Source: Zygotorulaspora mrakii
Taxonomy: Eukaryota > Ascomycota > Saccharomycetes > Saccharomycetales > Saccharomycetaceae
DNA length: 64,000 nucleotides
Direction: 5' to 3'
Assembly: GCF_013402915.1 (NCBI RefSeq)
Contig: NC_050719.1
Span: 1,736,001-1,800,000 of the forward strand
The translations under genes and the position numbers were made by a program. The notes beneath the pieces are model-generated. The model was not told where the DNA came from. It saw only the letters and a list, made by a program, of their open reading frames with translations, and ran no database searches. Position 1 is the first letter of the stretch. The number at the start of each line of letters is the position of its first letter. This document shows positions 9,970 to 21,076 of the stretch, in pieces.

Positions 9970-11645
9970 CACTTATTCTGTTGGGTATCACTTACTTTGA
10001 AGGTTACACTGTTTAGGGAGAGCAGTTTTGTTATACAATCAGTGTCTAAGGTGTAGAAATTATTCCTAAATGCTTTGTTCGCACTTGTGCTTCAAATAGA
10101 GGACTTCAACTTTGTGAAGAGGGAGGAAGAAAGTGACGCAAGATGCATGCGCTACAAGTTATTTCAAATAACATGTGTGAAATATAATTTAGAGCACCTT
10201 CAGATCCTAGAATTTGGACAAGCCAGAGAGCGCAAGTACCCCTTTTCTTTCTTTGCTAGTTAATAATCAAGATAACTTTAACACTTCTGCTCAATTGAGG
10301 TGATAATCAAAGGGGAAATACTAACCTCCAAGGTTTCCATTCTTTTTCATGAAAACGTCAAACTCTAAAAAAAGGTCGATTAATCATTTCTACCGAACTA
10401 ACCGATAAAAAATGAGACACCTCAAAGGTGGATGAAATAAATCCATGGTTCTTTTACCAGGAACCTACTGCAGAGCACTTTACCAGGCAGGGGTGTGTAA
10501 TATTCTAAATCTCATAGAAGCGTCGTTTTATATGGGCTACTGCACGATTGTTGTTTTCCTAGGGTCGAAGAGAGCTTCCCGAGAAAAAACACAAAGTAAG
10601 ATACCGCCCACTTGGAGCGCTTAGCTTTTCACTATTTTGCTAGAACTTGGCTCTAATTTGAAGGTAAACTGACACTGCTGTTCAGTATGGCAAAGTCTGC
10701 ACGGGCAATGATGTTTTGAGAAATTTAAAGGAAATTCAAAGAGGCATAGGAGGGAGGAAATCGAGGCAAGTTCGCATCTACTCGCCTATCATATGATCTA
10801 AACTTAAAATGTGACAGCGGAAAGTAGATATACCACACTATCAACAGCGTCTATTCAGTTGAAACCAATGTGAAGTGGAAGTCTTCTTTCTTTTGATTTC
10901 CACGCGTTAACACTGACAGTAAAAGCGCCTTAAAGAATTAAAAACCCGTCAAAATACTACTGGGATTTTACTAAAATGCCACTAAGATACATTCATGCCT
11001 GAAAGATTTAAATTTGTTCTATTTCAATATATAGCGGAACCTATCGCACTTGCTTCGCGCTTATTGACGTAAAAATTATGCAAATGAAAATTGAATAATT
11101 GAAAATATGGTCACCCCACTTCATATTAGAGTAATAGGGTGTCTTCACCAAACTCAGTAAGCTTCACATGCGCGGTTTTACGCAAAAGCTCGAAAGGAAT
11201 TTGTTCTCGATGCAATAATTCGATATCCTGTTAACAGGGTGAGAAAATTTCATCACCAAAAGTTTTACCTAATGCAATTTTCTTTTTCTGATGACAGTAA
11301 ACAATAGCTACTCTCACATGAGAAAGTTCTAAATGACGATACGTTGGACACAAGAAGGACTTTCCTTCTGTTGAACGCCGTATTAGTTCGGGAAGAATAC
11401 ACAAATACTGTTTGGGCCCTCCTTAAAAGTTCGTCCACTAGTATACAATGTAGTACAACGCAAAAAATATGAATGACATCAATCTATAATATAAGATCAG
11501 GCTTTACTTATTTCAATGAAGCATATTCGCAAGCCTTAGATCGGGTCCGGGACAAAACAGTTATCAAACTTATTATATTCACATGTTATGGACGCCAACT
11601 TTGCCGATTCTTATGCCATTAAACCCGCAGATGACTTGCTACAAT
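9970..11645. other. Gap of 1.7 kb without a recognisable gene
   Basis: Only short, unconserved open stretches, the longest being 62 codons at 10075-10263. No repeat or RNA gene recognised. Confidence 0.45.
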
Positions 11646-13390
11646 TTATGTCATCTCATATACTTCACCAAAACGAGGGGCGTTCAAAATTATTCCGTTC
11701 AGGATACCTGCTATTAGACCTGCAATTGGCAGAGTTAAAAACCAACCAGCGTAACACCATGCCACCATTCTCCAATTAACCGATTTAACATCCTTGTTAC
11801 ACAATCCAACCGCAACAATCCCCCCCTACGGCAACTTGGGTTGTAGAAGTCGGTATAGCCAATTGAGTGGCCATAACAGTTGTAATAGCAGCAGAGAGTT
11901 CGATGGAAAACCCTCTTGAGGGTGATTGAAGAATCATTTTGTTACCCTAATTTTTGATAATATTGTAGCCGTACGTCCAACATCCAATAACTAAAGCGGC
12001 ACCACCGTAAGCTAAAACCCACACGGGTACCTCGGACTCCGCACCGACAGAGTTTGTGCTCCACACTTCATAAACGGCAGAAAGAGGAGCAGTGGCATTG
12101 GCGACGTCGTTAGCACCATGAGCAAAAGACATAGTAGCAGCAGTAATAGCTTGTAAGACGGAATAAACATATTCCACTCTGTTATCGTAAAATTTCGACC
12201 TTTTGAACATGTCTTGGAGATCACCGGAGAGCATGTCCTTGTCGTTGACTTGGGCACTAATGACGTCCTGGGTCCAGCCATGCGAAATAAATAACCAAGC
12301 TAGCAGAGGCCATTTTTAGGGCCTTGCTTCAGTAGAGACCACCAATATTGCCGTGTCGTCATTTTCTCTTCAGCCGAATATTCAATTTTTACCAGATTAG
12401 TTTCTTGCACGGTGGCATCTTTTGCTTCTCTGAGAATATTATCAGTACTGCTCGATGAAACGGTATCTGCGATCTTGTTCTCCTCATCCTCAGTTCGTGG
12501 AGTCTCCTCCTCAACCCTTCTTCCCTCATAATAGTCTATGGTCAATTCATGGCCCTCTGGCATAGGAGGAATATTATCTGTAGATTTGAAATAGAATACT
12601 GGCCCTCTTAGAATATCAACTAGTTTCAACGTCCAATCTTGATCCAGAATTTTTCTTCTGTAGTATGGATAGAAGAAGATGAGGTAAACGGCACAAGCGA
12701 CAGCACCCGTAAGAATGATCGAAACTGCGGTTTCTGTGCCAGATAAATTATCCAGATGCAAATTTGGCGAGCCCTCCCAGACAATTAACATTGTCAAAAT
12801 AGAGAAAGTTGCAAATACTAGAAATCCTACTAACAATAAGGCATTTTTGATGGATCTTTCCAGTGATTTGACTTTCAAAACAAGCAACTTTGAGATTATG
12901 AAGACGACAGCAGCGATACAGCGAGCCAAAACTGGAGTGATAAACCACGAGGCTATAATTTGGGATACTCCATTCCACCCCCAAATCACGCCAGAGGCAC
13001 CTCCGGCGGCAATACCAGCGCTGATTGTACCACCGACAATAGAATGGGTTGTTGAGACAGGTAGACCAATTGAAGTTGCTATTGTTAACCAGCACGCGGA
13101 TCCAATCAAAGCACAGGCCACGGTTAACATCAAAACTGTAGGGTCATTCTCAAAGATAGAGGCATCACGATATTGTTTCTAATAGGACCTGAAACTCTTG
13201 CTCCCGCAAGCACTGAACCCAAAAACTCGCAAATACCCGCCAACACCATAGCTTGCCAATATTTTAGTGATCTGGATGAGATTGAGGAGGCAAAAGAATT
13301 GGCAACATCGTTCGCCCCAATGTTAAAAGCATCTAAAAATGCGAATAGCATGGTGATTGCAAAGATATAGTCAAACTGATGTAGCACCAT
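11646..13390 (-). pseudogene. PHO89: PHO89 Na+/phosphate cotransporter, pseudogene with four lesions
   Basis: Full-length but broken homologue of Pho89, the high-affinity Na+/phosphate symporter of the plasma membrane (PiT family). Both signature repeats are present: FNIGANDVANSFASS near the start and SFAHGANDVANA in the second half, as is TSTTQVAVGG. The family start is MVLHQFDYIF (ATG at 13390) and the family end is NAPRF...EMT, stop at 11646-11648. Lesions: a 1-bp deletion near 13167; a 1-bp deletion in an A run at 12313-12317; an in-frame TAG at 11944-11946 replacing an expected Leu; a 1-bp insertion in the seven-C run at 11820-11826. Outside the lesions the sequence is well conserved, so loss is recent. 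The promoter keeps Pho4-type sites. Confidence 0.92.
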
Positions 13391-14502
13391 ATTTAACGGT
13401 TTATAGTGAGATCCTCCTTTTTTGAATTTATCCAACCAAACCGAGCAGTATTTGATTAAATGAAGACATGCTTACAAAATATGAAGGTTTTATATCTTCA
13501 GTTGTAATTTTTATTGCGGAGACGAGAACTTGAAGCGCGATTTCTCACAATCCTGTTTTGTCACCTTGTCCACCGCTTATTCCAGGATAATGCGCAGGGT
13601 CTATTGTGCCTGTGGAAGCTTTCTTATTTTTTTTCCTGTTTGAATTACTTGACACCGCCTCGCCACGTTCAACTCATGGTCGAGAATTATACTTTTCAGG
13701 CGTTTATTTTCAGAAAGATCTACGCGGGGTCCAGCGCAGGATCCAAATAGCTATTAGCCACGTGGGTCGAGAAAAGCAGAGAGCGGCTCGAACTTTTGCC
13801 ATTTTTCTGTTTCTGACCCAAAATGACGTTTCGATGGAACAATTGAAGGAAGAAGCAATCCTGTCATCATAACTAGAGGAGAAAAAAAGTGCAGAGCATA
13901 TTTCACACACTGCCGTTATTGAGCTTGAAAAAATATAGAGCATGCCATTTGATGCCACGAATGCTTCTATTACAATGAAGATAAGAATGATGCTACAGAT
14001 TCCCAGATAAGTTGTTGACGCACTCTAGCAAAGCCCGTTTCCGCAACTAGTCCTTGGTGAAAAATTAATCAAGGCAGATCCAATTGTTACTTTGTAAGCT
14101 TTACAGAGAATATTCCCTTTGAATATTCGCCTATGTAGAGTGAAATTAACCGTAAGAACTGTTGCTCGACTCCGACACCTTATCGAATGTGTGTACACGC
14201 AATATTGACTAGTGTGCGAGGCCAAGCAGAATTAAATCGAGATTCGGTTGGTTTTGTTTGATGATGAGCCGGGGCATATACTCCTGGAATGCAGATGGAC
14301 TTTAGTGGTTTGTAAGAGCTATACGTGTCTAGTGGCTGAGGTGGAAATATAGAGTTTAGTGTGTGCATTATCTGGAAATGTTCAATGTCAAACATAGCAC
14401 GTAAGAGCCAATAATAAACTGTGTTTCAGTATTTTCTTTTTTGCCCGCTCAAGACCACAAACCCTGATTGAAGGCATTCCTAGATAGATACGCTGAAAAA
14501 TT
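13391..14502. other. PHO89 upstream region; otherwise empty
   Basis: Holds the retained Pho4-type sites listed separately. No other gene recognised; the open stretches between 13.5 and 14.4 kb on both strands lack conserved motifs. Confidence 0.45.
13664..13766. promoter_or_regulatory. Pair of Pho4-type sites upstream of the PHO89 relic
   Basis: CACGTT at 13664-13669 (low-affinity type) and CACGTGGG at 13759-13766 (the high-affinity form known from PHO5 UASp2). They lie about 275 and 370 bp upstream of the PHO89 start. Activity in the present strain is inferred. Confidence 0.5.
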
Positions 14503-15549
14503 TCATGCCCATTTCCCTAACAGTGTCATCAAGATTGAGCCCAATATCATGATAAAACTTCCATTTAACATGTCTTTGAACTTATTCTCTCCCACAAATG
14601 TATCGGAATATAAAAATTCATTGGCCAACAATTCTACCAACCCAGTATAGATTAGAATTCCAGCAGAGAACGCATCAACTACACCGCTTGTAATCAAAGC
14701 TCCTTTTGAGCCTAGTGAGAAGCTATCTCTGAGAAAAAACCCAGCAATGATGGATAGAGGTGTCGTAACTGTAAAAGCGAACGCAAGAAGCCACGGCGTT
14801 GTCTGTTTATTCTTGGACCACTTTATTTCAGCTATGCGGACGCCTAGTCCCATCCCTTCAAAGAGTTGGTGAAATACTAAGACCGCCAACAGAGTTTTAA
14901 GATCATCGCCTGCAACAGCCAAAGAGAGTCCAATGAAAACAGAATGAAATATTAGTCCGAACTCTAAAATGAAAAGTGACAAGATTTGTGCTTTGTAATC
15001 CTGTCTTTCAAGGGAGTGTACCGGAACCATAGGTGTCGTAGCTCCATATTCTTGTATATATCCTGTGGGAGTATGCTTAGCGTTCACGTGGTAGTAGTAT
15101 GAATTTTCTTGTCGTTCACATTGTGGCATGTTTTCTGAGGCTTCCACTTGTGAATAGTTTGGCACTTCATATGAATGGCTCACAATATCGAAAATAAAGA
15201 GTAAAAAAATGGCCCCTTGTAAAATTGCAAATGCCCAAGGGAATTCAGTGAAAAAGTCACCCAGACAAGGGTTGCCCAGAGATTCTGTTGCTGGTTGTAG
15301 CAAATGAACGAAACCTGTAGCAATTATCACACCTGACCCAAAATACTTTGCGAAGAAAAAGCAGCTTTCAGGTAGATTTATCGAGGAATACGATGATGCG
15401 AACATCGGAAAGTATGCTCCTATTCCGGAAGCAATTAATATTAGAAATACCGACACTAGCCGTAATCCGTCCTGGCCATTGTATTCATTATTGGATGGGC
15501 ATTTCAGTTCGTTTCTGGGCACCAATTGAGAAGCTCCAAAGTTCGACAT
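14503..15549 (-). CDS. ZIP-family zinc transporter (ZRT1/ZRT2-like)
   Basis: Plasma-membrane Zn2+ importer of 348 residues. Eight membrane segments are readable: three in the first 150 residues, a cytosolic loop at about 130-200, and five in the second half. The two ZIP helices with metal ligands are intact: FHSVFIGLSLAVAGDD (helix IV) and FHQLFEGMGLGVRIAE (helix V). The loop between helices III and IV lacks the clustered HxHxH typical of Zrt1/Zrt2 and has only scattered His, which is unusual. The protein ends in LGKWA, as fungal ZIPs do. A Zap1-like element lies 144 bp upstream. It is shorter than Zrt1 (376) and Zrt2 (422), mainly in the loop. Confidence 0.93.
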   Translation of the reverse strand: MSNFGASQLVPRNELKCPSNNEYNGQDGLRLVSVFLILIASGIGAYFPMFASSYSSINLPESCFFFAKYFGSGVIIATGFVHLLQPATESLGNPCLGDFFTEFPWAFAILQGAIFLLFIFDIVSHSYEVPNYSQVEASENMPQCERQENSYYYHVNAKHTPTGYIQEYGATTPMVPVHSLERQDYKAQILSLFILEFGLIFHSVFIGLSLAVAGDDLKTLLAVLVFHQLFEGMGLGVRIAEIKWSKNKQTTPWLLAFAFTVTTPLSIIAGFFLRDSFSLGSKGALITSGVVDAFSAGILIYTGLVELLANEFLYSDTFVGENKFKDMLNGSFIMILGSILMTLLGKWA

Positions 15550-15692
15550 ACTGCAATCTTGGGAACGGCAAGACGCTTTTGGTGATAGAACATGGTTGAA
15601 TAATTTTCGTGTATTGTGAAGTTCTTCTGTATATATATCTCTTCTCTAACCACTGGATTCATGGTATGTGACCTTTTATAGCTTAAAGATCA

Positions 15693-15703
15693 ACCTTCAT
15701 GGT
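15693..15703. promoter_or_regulatory. Zap1-like zinc-responsive element
   Basis: ACCTTCATGGT matches 10 of 11 positions of the Zap1 element ACCTTNAAGGT, 144-154 bp upstream of the ZIP transporter ATG. Two extra AAGGT half sites follow at 15705-15709 and 15713-15717. Zinc control is inferred. Confidence 0.45.
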
Positions 15704-15717
15704 TAAGGTCCCAAGGT

Positions 15718-17530
15718 TCTGCTCATGTCCGGAATTTTAAAAAGCAATGAGCCACAACGGTAGCCTATAGTCTTGTCAAATGGTATAATCGGACTTCGAA
15801 TATGATACATGGCGATCTTGCGATGTGCCCTATCCCTGCTTTATTTTCTTTCGAGCTGCAAAAAGTTCGTCGCTACTACATACCAATTTTTTTTTCATAT
15901 CTAGACGCATCAGCGCGGCTGTTCCCTTATCGAAACTATCAAGCAACTGACTGGGTCGTCGCACATGCCGCGACAAGCGCCAATGCTTTTCCACATGTGA
16001 GCATGAAAATGAGACAGGCTTTTGTGAAACGACGGTCGCAGTATCATTGAAGCTTAGCCGTATCTTGTTTAATATACACATTGAAGCTACCTGCAGGTAT
16101 TGAGATGGGTAACACTTCGTCATTATGATAGCACGGTACCGTCATGGCAGTCTTCTATGCTTGCACCTCGCGCTTGGCGGCGATAATGATAAGAGGTTTA
16201 CAATACTTGATGTGCAAAGCCGAACAGACTTAAGGACCCCTAATTTATATTTTGTCCAGAAAGAGATGACTAGGTCACCTAACTCAATAGACTCAAAGTA
16301 CGCTGTCGTCGAAGAGCAACTCCATTAAAGCACAAATTGGCCCGGAGGAGGCGTGGAGGGATGACAAAGCGTTGCCTTGCTGTCAGATCTTTTCTCCTTA
16401 TCCTAATCCAAGCCAGGGATGTTTTGAACCATCCTTCAGCTTTTCTCACTAAGAAAACGCATTTGGCATTGACTAGGGTACCATTGCTTGAGATATTTGA
16501 AAATTAGACTATAAATTTTTGTCGTATGATCAATTGGCTCAATCAAGGAAAGCATAGGGATAAAGTGGAAGTTGAAAAACGTTCAAGCCGTTGGGTTGAC
16601 AGTTCATTAATTAGGAGCATGACGGTAATTTGAATGAAAACAACCAAGAATGAAGTCGCGTTCTATAATTCAATCCGTACTCCTGCAACGACCGCTTGTT
16701 CACAATGGCAGCTTAACGCAGTATAGGTCTGGTTCTAAGAAATACCTGGCAACAATTGAAGTGAGCGCAAATTGTTTTTTTCATGTTGAAGTCTCGTTTT
16801 TTTGGTTTATGTAAACCAAAATTTCTTCACTAATAAACAAATCAAATCACAAGTTTCCATTGTGTAGAAACTAAAATGAAGAAATGACAGTAACTATTTC
16901 CTTAGTTTTCTTGGTGTTCTTAAAAAATCTAGGTATTTTAAAATACCTTGCAGCATTTTTTTAAACAGACTGTTGATTGCCATCACTTCACTTCACGAGG
17001 AAGGTACTAAAAATTGTTGCACTCAGCTTTAACAAATTCTTGAACGTCTGATATGAAAGGGCGTGAGAGAGAGGTTCAGAGAGCATCGATATAACAAGTC
17101 TTCTTAAAGCCAGAGCAGCGCGTTCGTAGATTCCAACCGTAATCTATTTCTCGGACTTTTGGTGTTGAAGTTGTGTTGACACATGGACTATACAAGCTTG
17201 TCGAGCACGATAAGTTCTCGCTTATATCTTGGCTTGTGCTCGATCTAAGAAACGCATTAACTACCATTGTCAACACAATTAGATTCCCTAAAGGTTGTCT
17301 TAGGATTCTTTGCTATATATTAGAATTCACTTTTAGCACTCTCTGGAGTCACCTTCCTCTTGTTTAGCTACTTCGTTTTGTTTGCCAAGCCATGCATGCA
17401 CATCAGTCGAAATGACCATCTGTTGCTCGGACGAGAGTAGAACTATTTTCAGTAATAAGCAGCAGGAAAAAAAATGGGTAAACCAAAGAAATGAATAGGC
17501 AGCAAGGGCGATCGTATACTGGCAATACCA
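15718..17530. other. Gap of 1.8 kb without a recognisable gene
   Basis: Divergent promoter region between the zinc transporter and PAD1. Short open stretches only; no conserved motif, repeat or RNA gene seen. Confidence 0.45.
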
Positions 17531-18292
17531 ATGCTTTTAGCAAGAGCTATTGTAAGGACCGTGATATCTCGACCTATCGGCTTAAGAAAGACAGGTGCGC
17601 GTATATGGCATCCATATACACATCATCCTATACTTAGAAAGATATCAAGTTCAGCATGTTTGAGCAGTAATGCTTTGTTGAGCAGAGCAGAGTTCACCGC
17701 AGGAGTGACAGCCCCGAGATCAAAGAGAATTGTCGTCGCTATAACTGGTGCAACAGGAATCGCTTTAGCAATCAGACTTTTGCAAATACTCAAACAACTG
17801 AATATTGAGACACATGTGATCATATCCAAATGGGGCTTGGCTACAATGAAATTTGAAACTGACTGGAACGAATATGACCTCGCTGCGTTGGCGACGAAAA
17901 CATATTCTGTCAAGAACGTTTCCGCCAGTATTTCTTCCGGATCCTTTCAGCATGATGGTATGATAGTGGTACCCTGTTCAATGAAGACCCTGGCAGCCAT
18001 TAGAATTGGATTTACAGAAGATCTAATTACTAGGGCAGCGGACGTTTCTATTAAAGAGAGAAGAAAACTACTGCTTGTCACACGTGAAACACCGTTATCG
18101 TCAATTCATCTTGAAAACATGTTGACGTTGTGCAAAGCTGGGGTTATCATATTCCCCCCCGTTCCTGCCTTTTACACATGCCCTAAAAGCATCGATGACG
18201 TAATAGAGCAGAGCGTAGGTAGAATTTTAGATTGTTTTGGTATTCATGTGGACAGTTTTCCCAGATGGGAGGGGATAAAACGCAATTTGTGA
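17531..18292 (+). CDS. PAD1: Flavin prenyltransferase Pad1 (UbiX family), mitochondrial
   Basis: Makes prenylated FMN, the cofactor of Fdc1, by joining dimethylallyl phosphate to FMNH2. Protein of 253 residues. The first about 55 residues are rich in Arg and Ser with few acids and form a likely mitochondrial presequence. The UbiX core follows: VAITGATGIALAIRLL (FMN-binding), VIISKWG, VVPCSMKTLAAIRIGFTEDL, RRKLLLVTRETPLSSIHLENM and GVIIFPPVPAFY. These are the family signature blocks and none is broken. It lies 412 bp upstream of FDC1 on the same strand, the same pairing and order as YDR538W-YDR539W in S. cerevisiae. Together they decarboxylate phenylacrylic acids such as ferulate and cinnamate. 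Confidence 0.96.
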   Translation: MLLARAIVRTVISRPIGLRKTGARIWHPYTHHPILRKISSSACLSSNALLSRAEFTAGVTAPRSKRIVVAITGATGIALAIRLLQILKQLNIETHVIISKWGLATMKFETDWNEYDLAALATKTYSVKNVSASISSGSFQHDGMIVVPCSMKTLAAIRIGFTEDLITRAADVSIKERRKLLLVTRETPLSSIHLENMLTLCKAGVIIFPPVPAFYTCPKSIDDVIEQSVGRILDCFGIHVDSFPRWEGIKRNL

Positions 18293-18704
18293 AAGTTTGT
18301 TCACTTTGAGTAGATGTGTGAGCATTTGGAACAAGAACCCGCTATGTGATGGATTAACTCCATTTAGATTTGTGTATACTGTGAATATTCAGATTTTGTA
18401 CATTGCATTAGCTTAACAGATTTGTTATGCGGCCTTCTATGATATTTTAGAGACACCAACGCATATCTCTTGCACATACATGTGTTTTTAAACTTGAGAT
18501 CTGGCGCGACGGTTGAGAATTGCAACCAATTAAAAGTGGCACGAAAATGTTAAACGAATCTTACCCTGAATATGAGGGGAAAGTTCATGGCCCGAAAATA
18601 ACATTCTGTCAATAAAACGTATAAACTCCACAATACGATCAAGCCATTATCATTTTTGGAGTGTTGAGAAGTTCAAATAATCTTCGGACATCACTTCTAT
18701 CATA
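18293..18704. other. PAD1-FDC1 spacer and FDC1 promoter
   Basis: AT-rich spacer of 412 bp; no gene or clear regulatory element recognised. Confidence 0.4.
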
Positions 18705-20216
18705 ATGGCTGAGCTTAATCCAGCATTGCAATTCAGAGACTTCCTTCAAGCTCTAAAGAACGAAAATGATTTAGTAGAAATCACTGAAGAGGTTGATCCA
18801 TGCTTAGAGCTAGGTGCCATAATGAGGAAGGCATATGAATCCAGATTACCTGCTCCTCTTTTCACCAATGTGAAAGGCGCTTCTAAGGATCTCTTTAGTA
18901 TGTTCGGATGCCCTGCTGGGCTCAGAAGCGAAGAATTCGGTGATCACGGTAGAATTGCCCACCATCTTGGACTTGATCCTAAAACGCCGATAAAAGACAT
19001 CATAGACTTTTTGTTGGACTGCAAGAAGAAGAAGCCTATACCACCAAAAGTGGTGTCTTTTGCGGAGGCGGAGTGCAAGCGTCATATAATAGCAGAGGAA
19101 GACATTCATTTGGAAAAACTACCTACGCCCCTTTTACATCAGTCTGACGGCGGGAAATACCTGCAAACGTACGGCATGTGGATTCTTCAGACTCCTGATA
19201 AAAAGTGGACAAATTGGTCCATTGCACGAGGAATGGTTGCGAATGACAAACAAATTACAGGCCTCGTCATAAAACCCCAACACATTAGACAGATAGCAGA
19301 TGCCTGGGCAGCTGTTGGTAAAGGAGATGAAATTCCTTTCGCTCTTTGTTTCGGGGTGCCCCCAGCGGCAATTTTAGTGAGTTCAATGCCTATTCCAGCC
19401 GGCCAATCGGAATCTGATTATATTGGTGCAATTCTTGGTGAGCCTGTCCCTGTAGTTAAGTGTGAAACTAACGATTTGATGGTTCCGGCAACGTCAGAAA
19501 TGGTGCTCGAAGGGACCCTATCTTTGAACAATACATTCAAAGAGGGTCCGTTTGGAGAGATGCATGGATACGTATTCGACAATCAAGATCACCCATGCCC
19601 ATTATACACTGTGAAAACAATGACCTATAGAGACAATGCTATCTTACCTGTGTCAAATCCGGGTGTCTGCACTGACGAAACTCACACTTTGATCGGTTCT
19701 CTGGTAGCTGCGGAAGCTAAACAACTGGCGATTGACTCCAATTTGCCAATTATTGATGCGTTTGTTCCCTATGAATCACAAGCTTTATGGCTTGTTTTGA
19801 AAGTTGATTTGAAAAAGCTCCAAGAATTGAAGAACACTCCAGAGGAGTTCTCTAAAATGGTCGGAGACCTTTACTTCAATAACAAAGTAGGTTTCATCAT
19901 TCACGAAATCGTTCTTGTTGCGGACGATATAGATATTTTCAACTTTAAAGAGGTATTCTGGGCATATGTTACTAGACATACTCCCGTTGCTGATCAGTTG
20001 AACTTTGACGATGTGACATCATTTCCCTTGGCACCATTTGTTTCTCAATCCCCTAGAATCAAAACTATGAGAGGGGGTAAATGTGTTACTAACTGTATTT
20101 TCAAACAGGAGTATGTGGGCAAGCTTGATTACGTTACCTGTAGTTTCGAAAAGGGTTACCCTAAAGATTTGGTCAATTCTATCAATGAGAATTGGAAAAA
20201 GTATGGATATAAATGA
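18705..20216 (+). CDS. FDC1: Ferulic/cinnamic acid decarboxylase Fdc1 (UbiD family)
   Basis: Prenyl-FMN-dependent, non-oxidative decarboxylase turning ferulate, p-coumarate and cinnamate into vinyl products. It has 503 residues, identical in length to S. cerevisiae Fdc1. Active-site residues are all present: Arg175 in NWSIARGMV, Glu280 in NTFKEGPFGEM and Glu285 in the same block. The metal and cofactor region KPQHIRQIADAW and the C-terminal CSFEKGYPKDLVNS are family-typical. It is cytosolic, with no targeting signal. It depends on the neighbouring PAD1 product for its cofactor. The pair looks intact, so the strain is predicted to form vinyl phenols (phenolic off-flavour positive). Confidence 0.97.
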   Translation: MAELNPALQFRDFLQALKNENDLVEITEEVDPCLELGAIMRKAYESRLPAPLFTNVKGASKDLFSMFGCPAGLRSEEFGDHGRIAHHLGLDPKTPIKDIIDFLLDCKKKKPIPPKVVSFAEAECKRHIIAEEDIHLEKLPTPLLHQSDGGKYLQTYGMWILQTPDKKWTNWSIARGMVANDKQITGLVIKPQHIRQIADAWAAVGKGDEIPFALCFGVPPAAILVSSMPIPAGQSESDYIGAILGEPVPVVKCETNDLMVPATSEMVLEGTLSLNNTFKEGPFGEMHGYVFDNQDHPCPLYTVKTMTYRDNAILPVSNPGVCTDETHTLIGSLVAAEAKQLAIDSNLPIIDAFVPYESQALWLVLKVDLKKLQELKNTPEEFSKMVGDLYFNNKVGFIIHEIVLVADDIDIFNFKEVFWAYVTRHTPVADQLNFDDVTSFPLAPFVSQSPRIKTMRGGKCVTNCIFKQEYVGKLDYVTCSFEKGYPKDLVNSINENWKKYGYK

Positions 20217-21076
20217 TTTCCGAGACGTTTTTAAAGTATATTTCGCGGAGATACTTTCTCTATTATTGCAAAGACAAACATGCAATTACGCATATAGCAG
20301 AAGTGATGCCCCATTAGAATTTTGTGTATGCAATCTATGCTTGCAGCTGAAAGGAGATGAACTGAAATAGTGAAATAAAGATTAAAATCCCAAATGCTCC
20401 TGCCTCACCTTATCTATTGCGAGACAGCTTTTTACTTTCTGCAATAAAATTATGCTTTTGAATGCACGACGTTTTTGCAGGTCAACGATACGGTGAAAAT
20501 ACACTTCCTTCCAAGAAGAATTCTGGGAGTCTTATCATGGCACTAGACTTGCCTGTATCAAAGCATTCCTAACGATACCAAATAGTTATAAAGCTTAATA
20601 AAGTAGATCTTTTTTATTGTGTCTTAAAATTTGTTTTTCAAAAATCTCAATTAGATTCTTATATAGAGTTGCATTGAATTCACATGATTCCTCAAGATTT
20701 TTGGACAGCCGATTTCAATGTGAATTTCATTATTTCGTGAAACACTTTTAAAATTCAAAGTAAAGCTGTTCAATGCTTTACTCATTACCTTACATGTGCA
20801 TTTTTGTATGAAAATCCTCCTCATGTAGGCGTCACAGACATCAGTGAACAACTAATAGTATTATCATACTCTTAATCCTGCATTATCTTTCAAAAGGCAT
20901 ATCCTGAGTTTAGCTTCAACAAACTTTTAGGTTTTCTCATTATATCAAACGCGATATTAATTCGATATATAAAATTCGTTATTTCATATTTTAAGACATA
21001 TATAATGGCTACATAAACTTGGATCATATTACTAACGGAGAAACCGAGATCAGAGATCATAAAAACCATCCAATTT
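20217..21076. other. Convergent 3' spacer
   Basis: AT-rich spacer between the convergent FDC1 and mannitol dehydrogenase genes. No gene recognised. Confidence 0.45.

Noticed and set aside
13391..13435. Upstream extension of the PHO89 relic
   Set aside because: There is no ATG in it; the conserved family start is MVLHQFDYIF at 13390.
20214..20224. TGATTTCCGAG resembling a centromere CDEIII core
   Set aside because: It overlaps the FDC1 stop, and no AT-rich CDEII or CDEI lies at the right distance.
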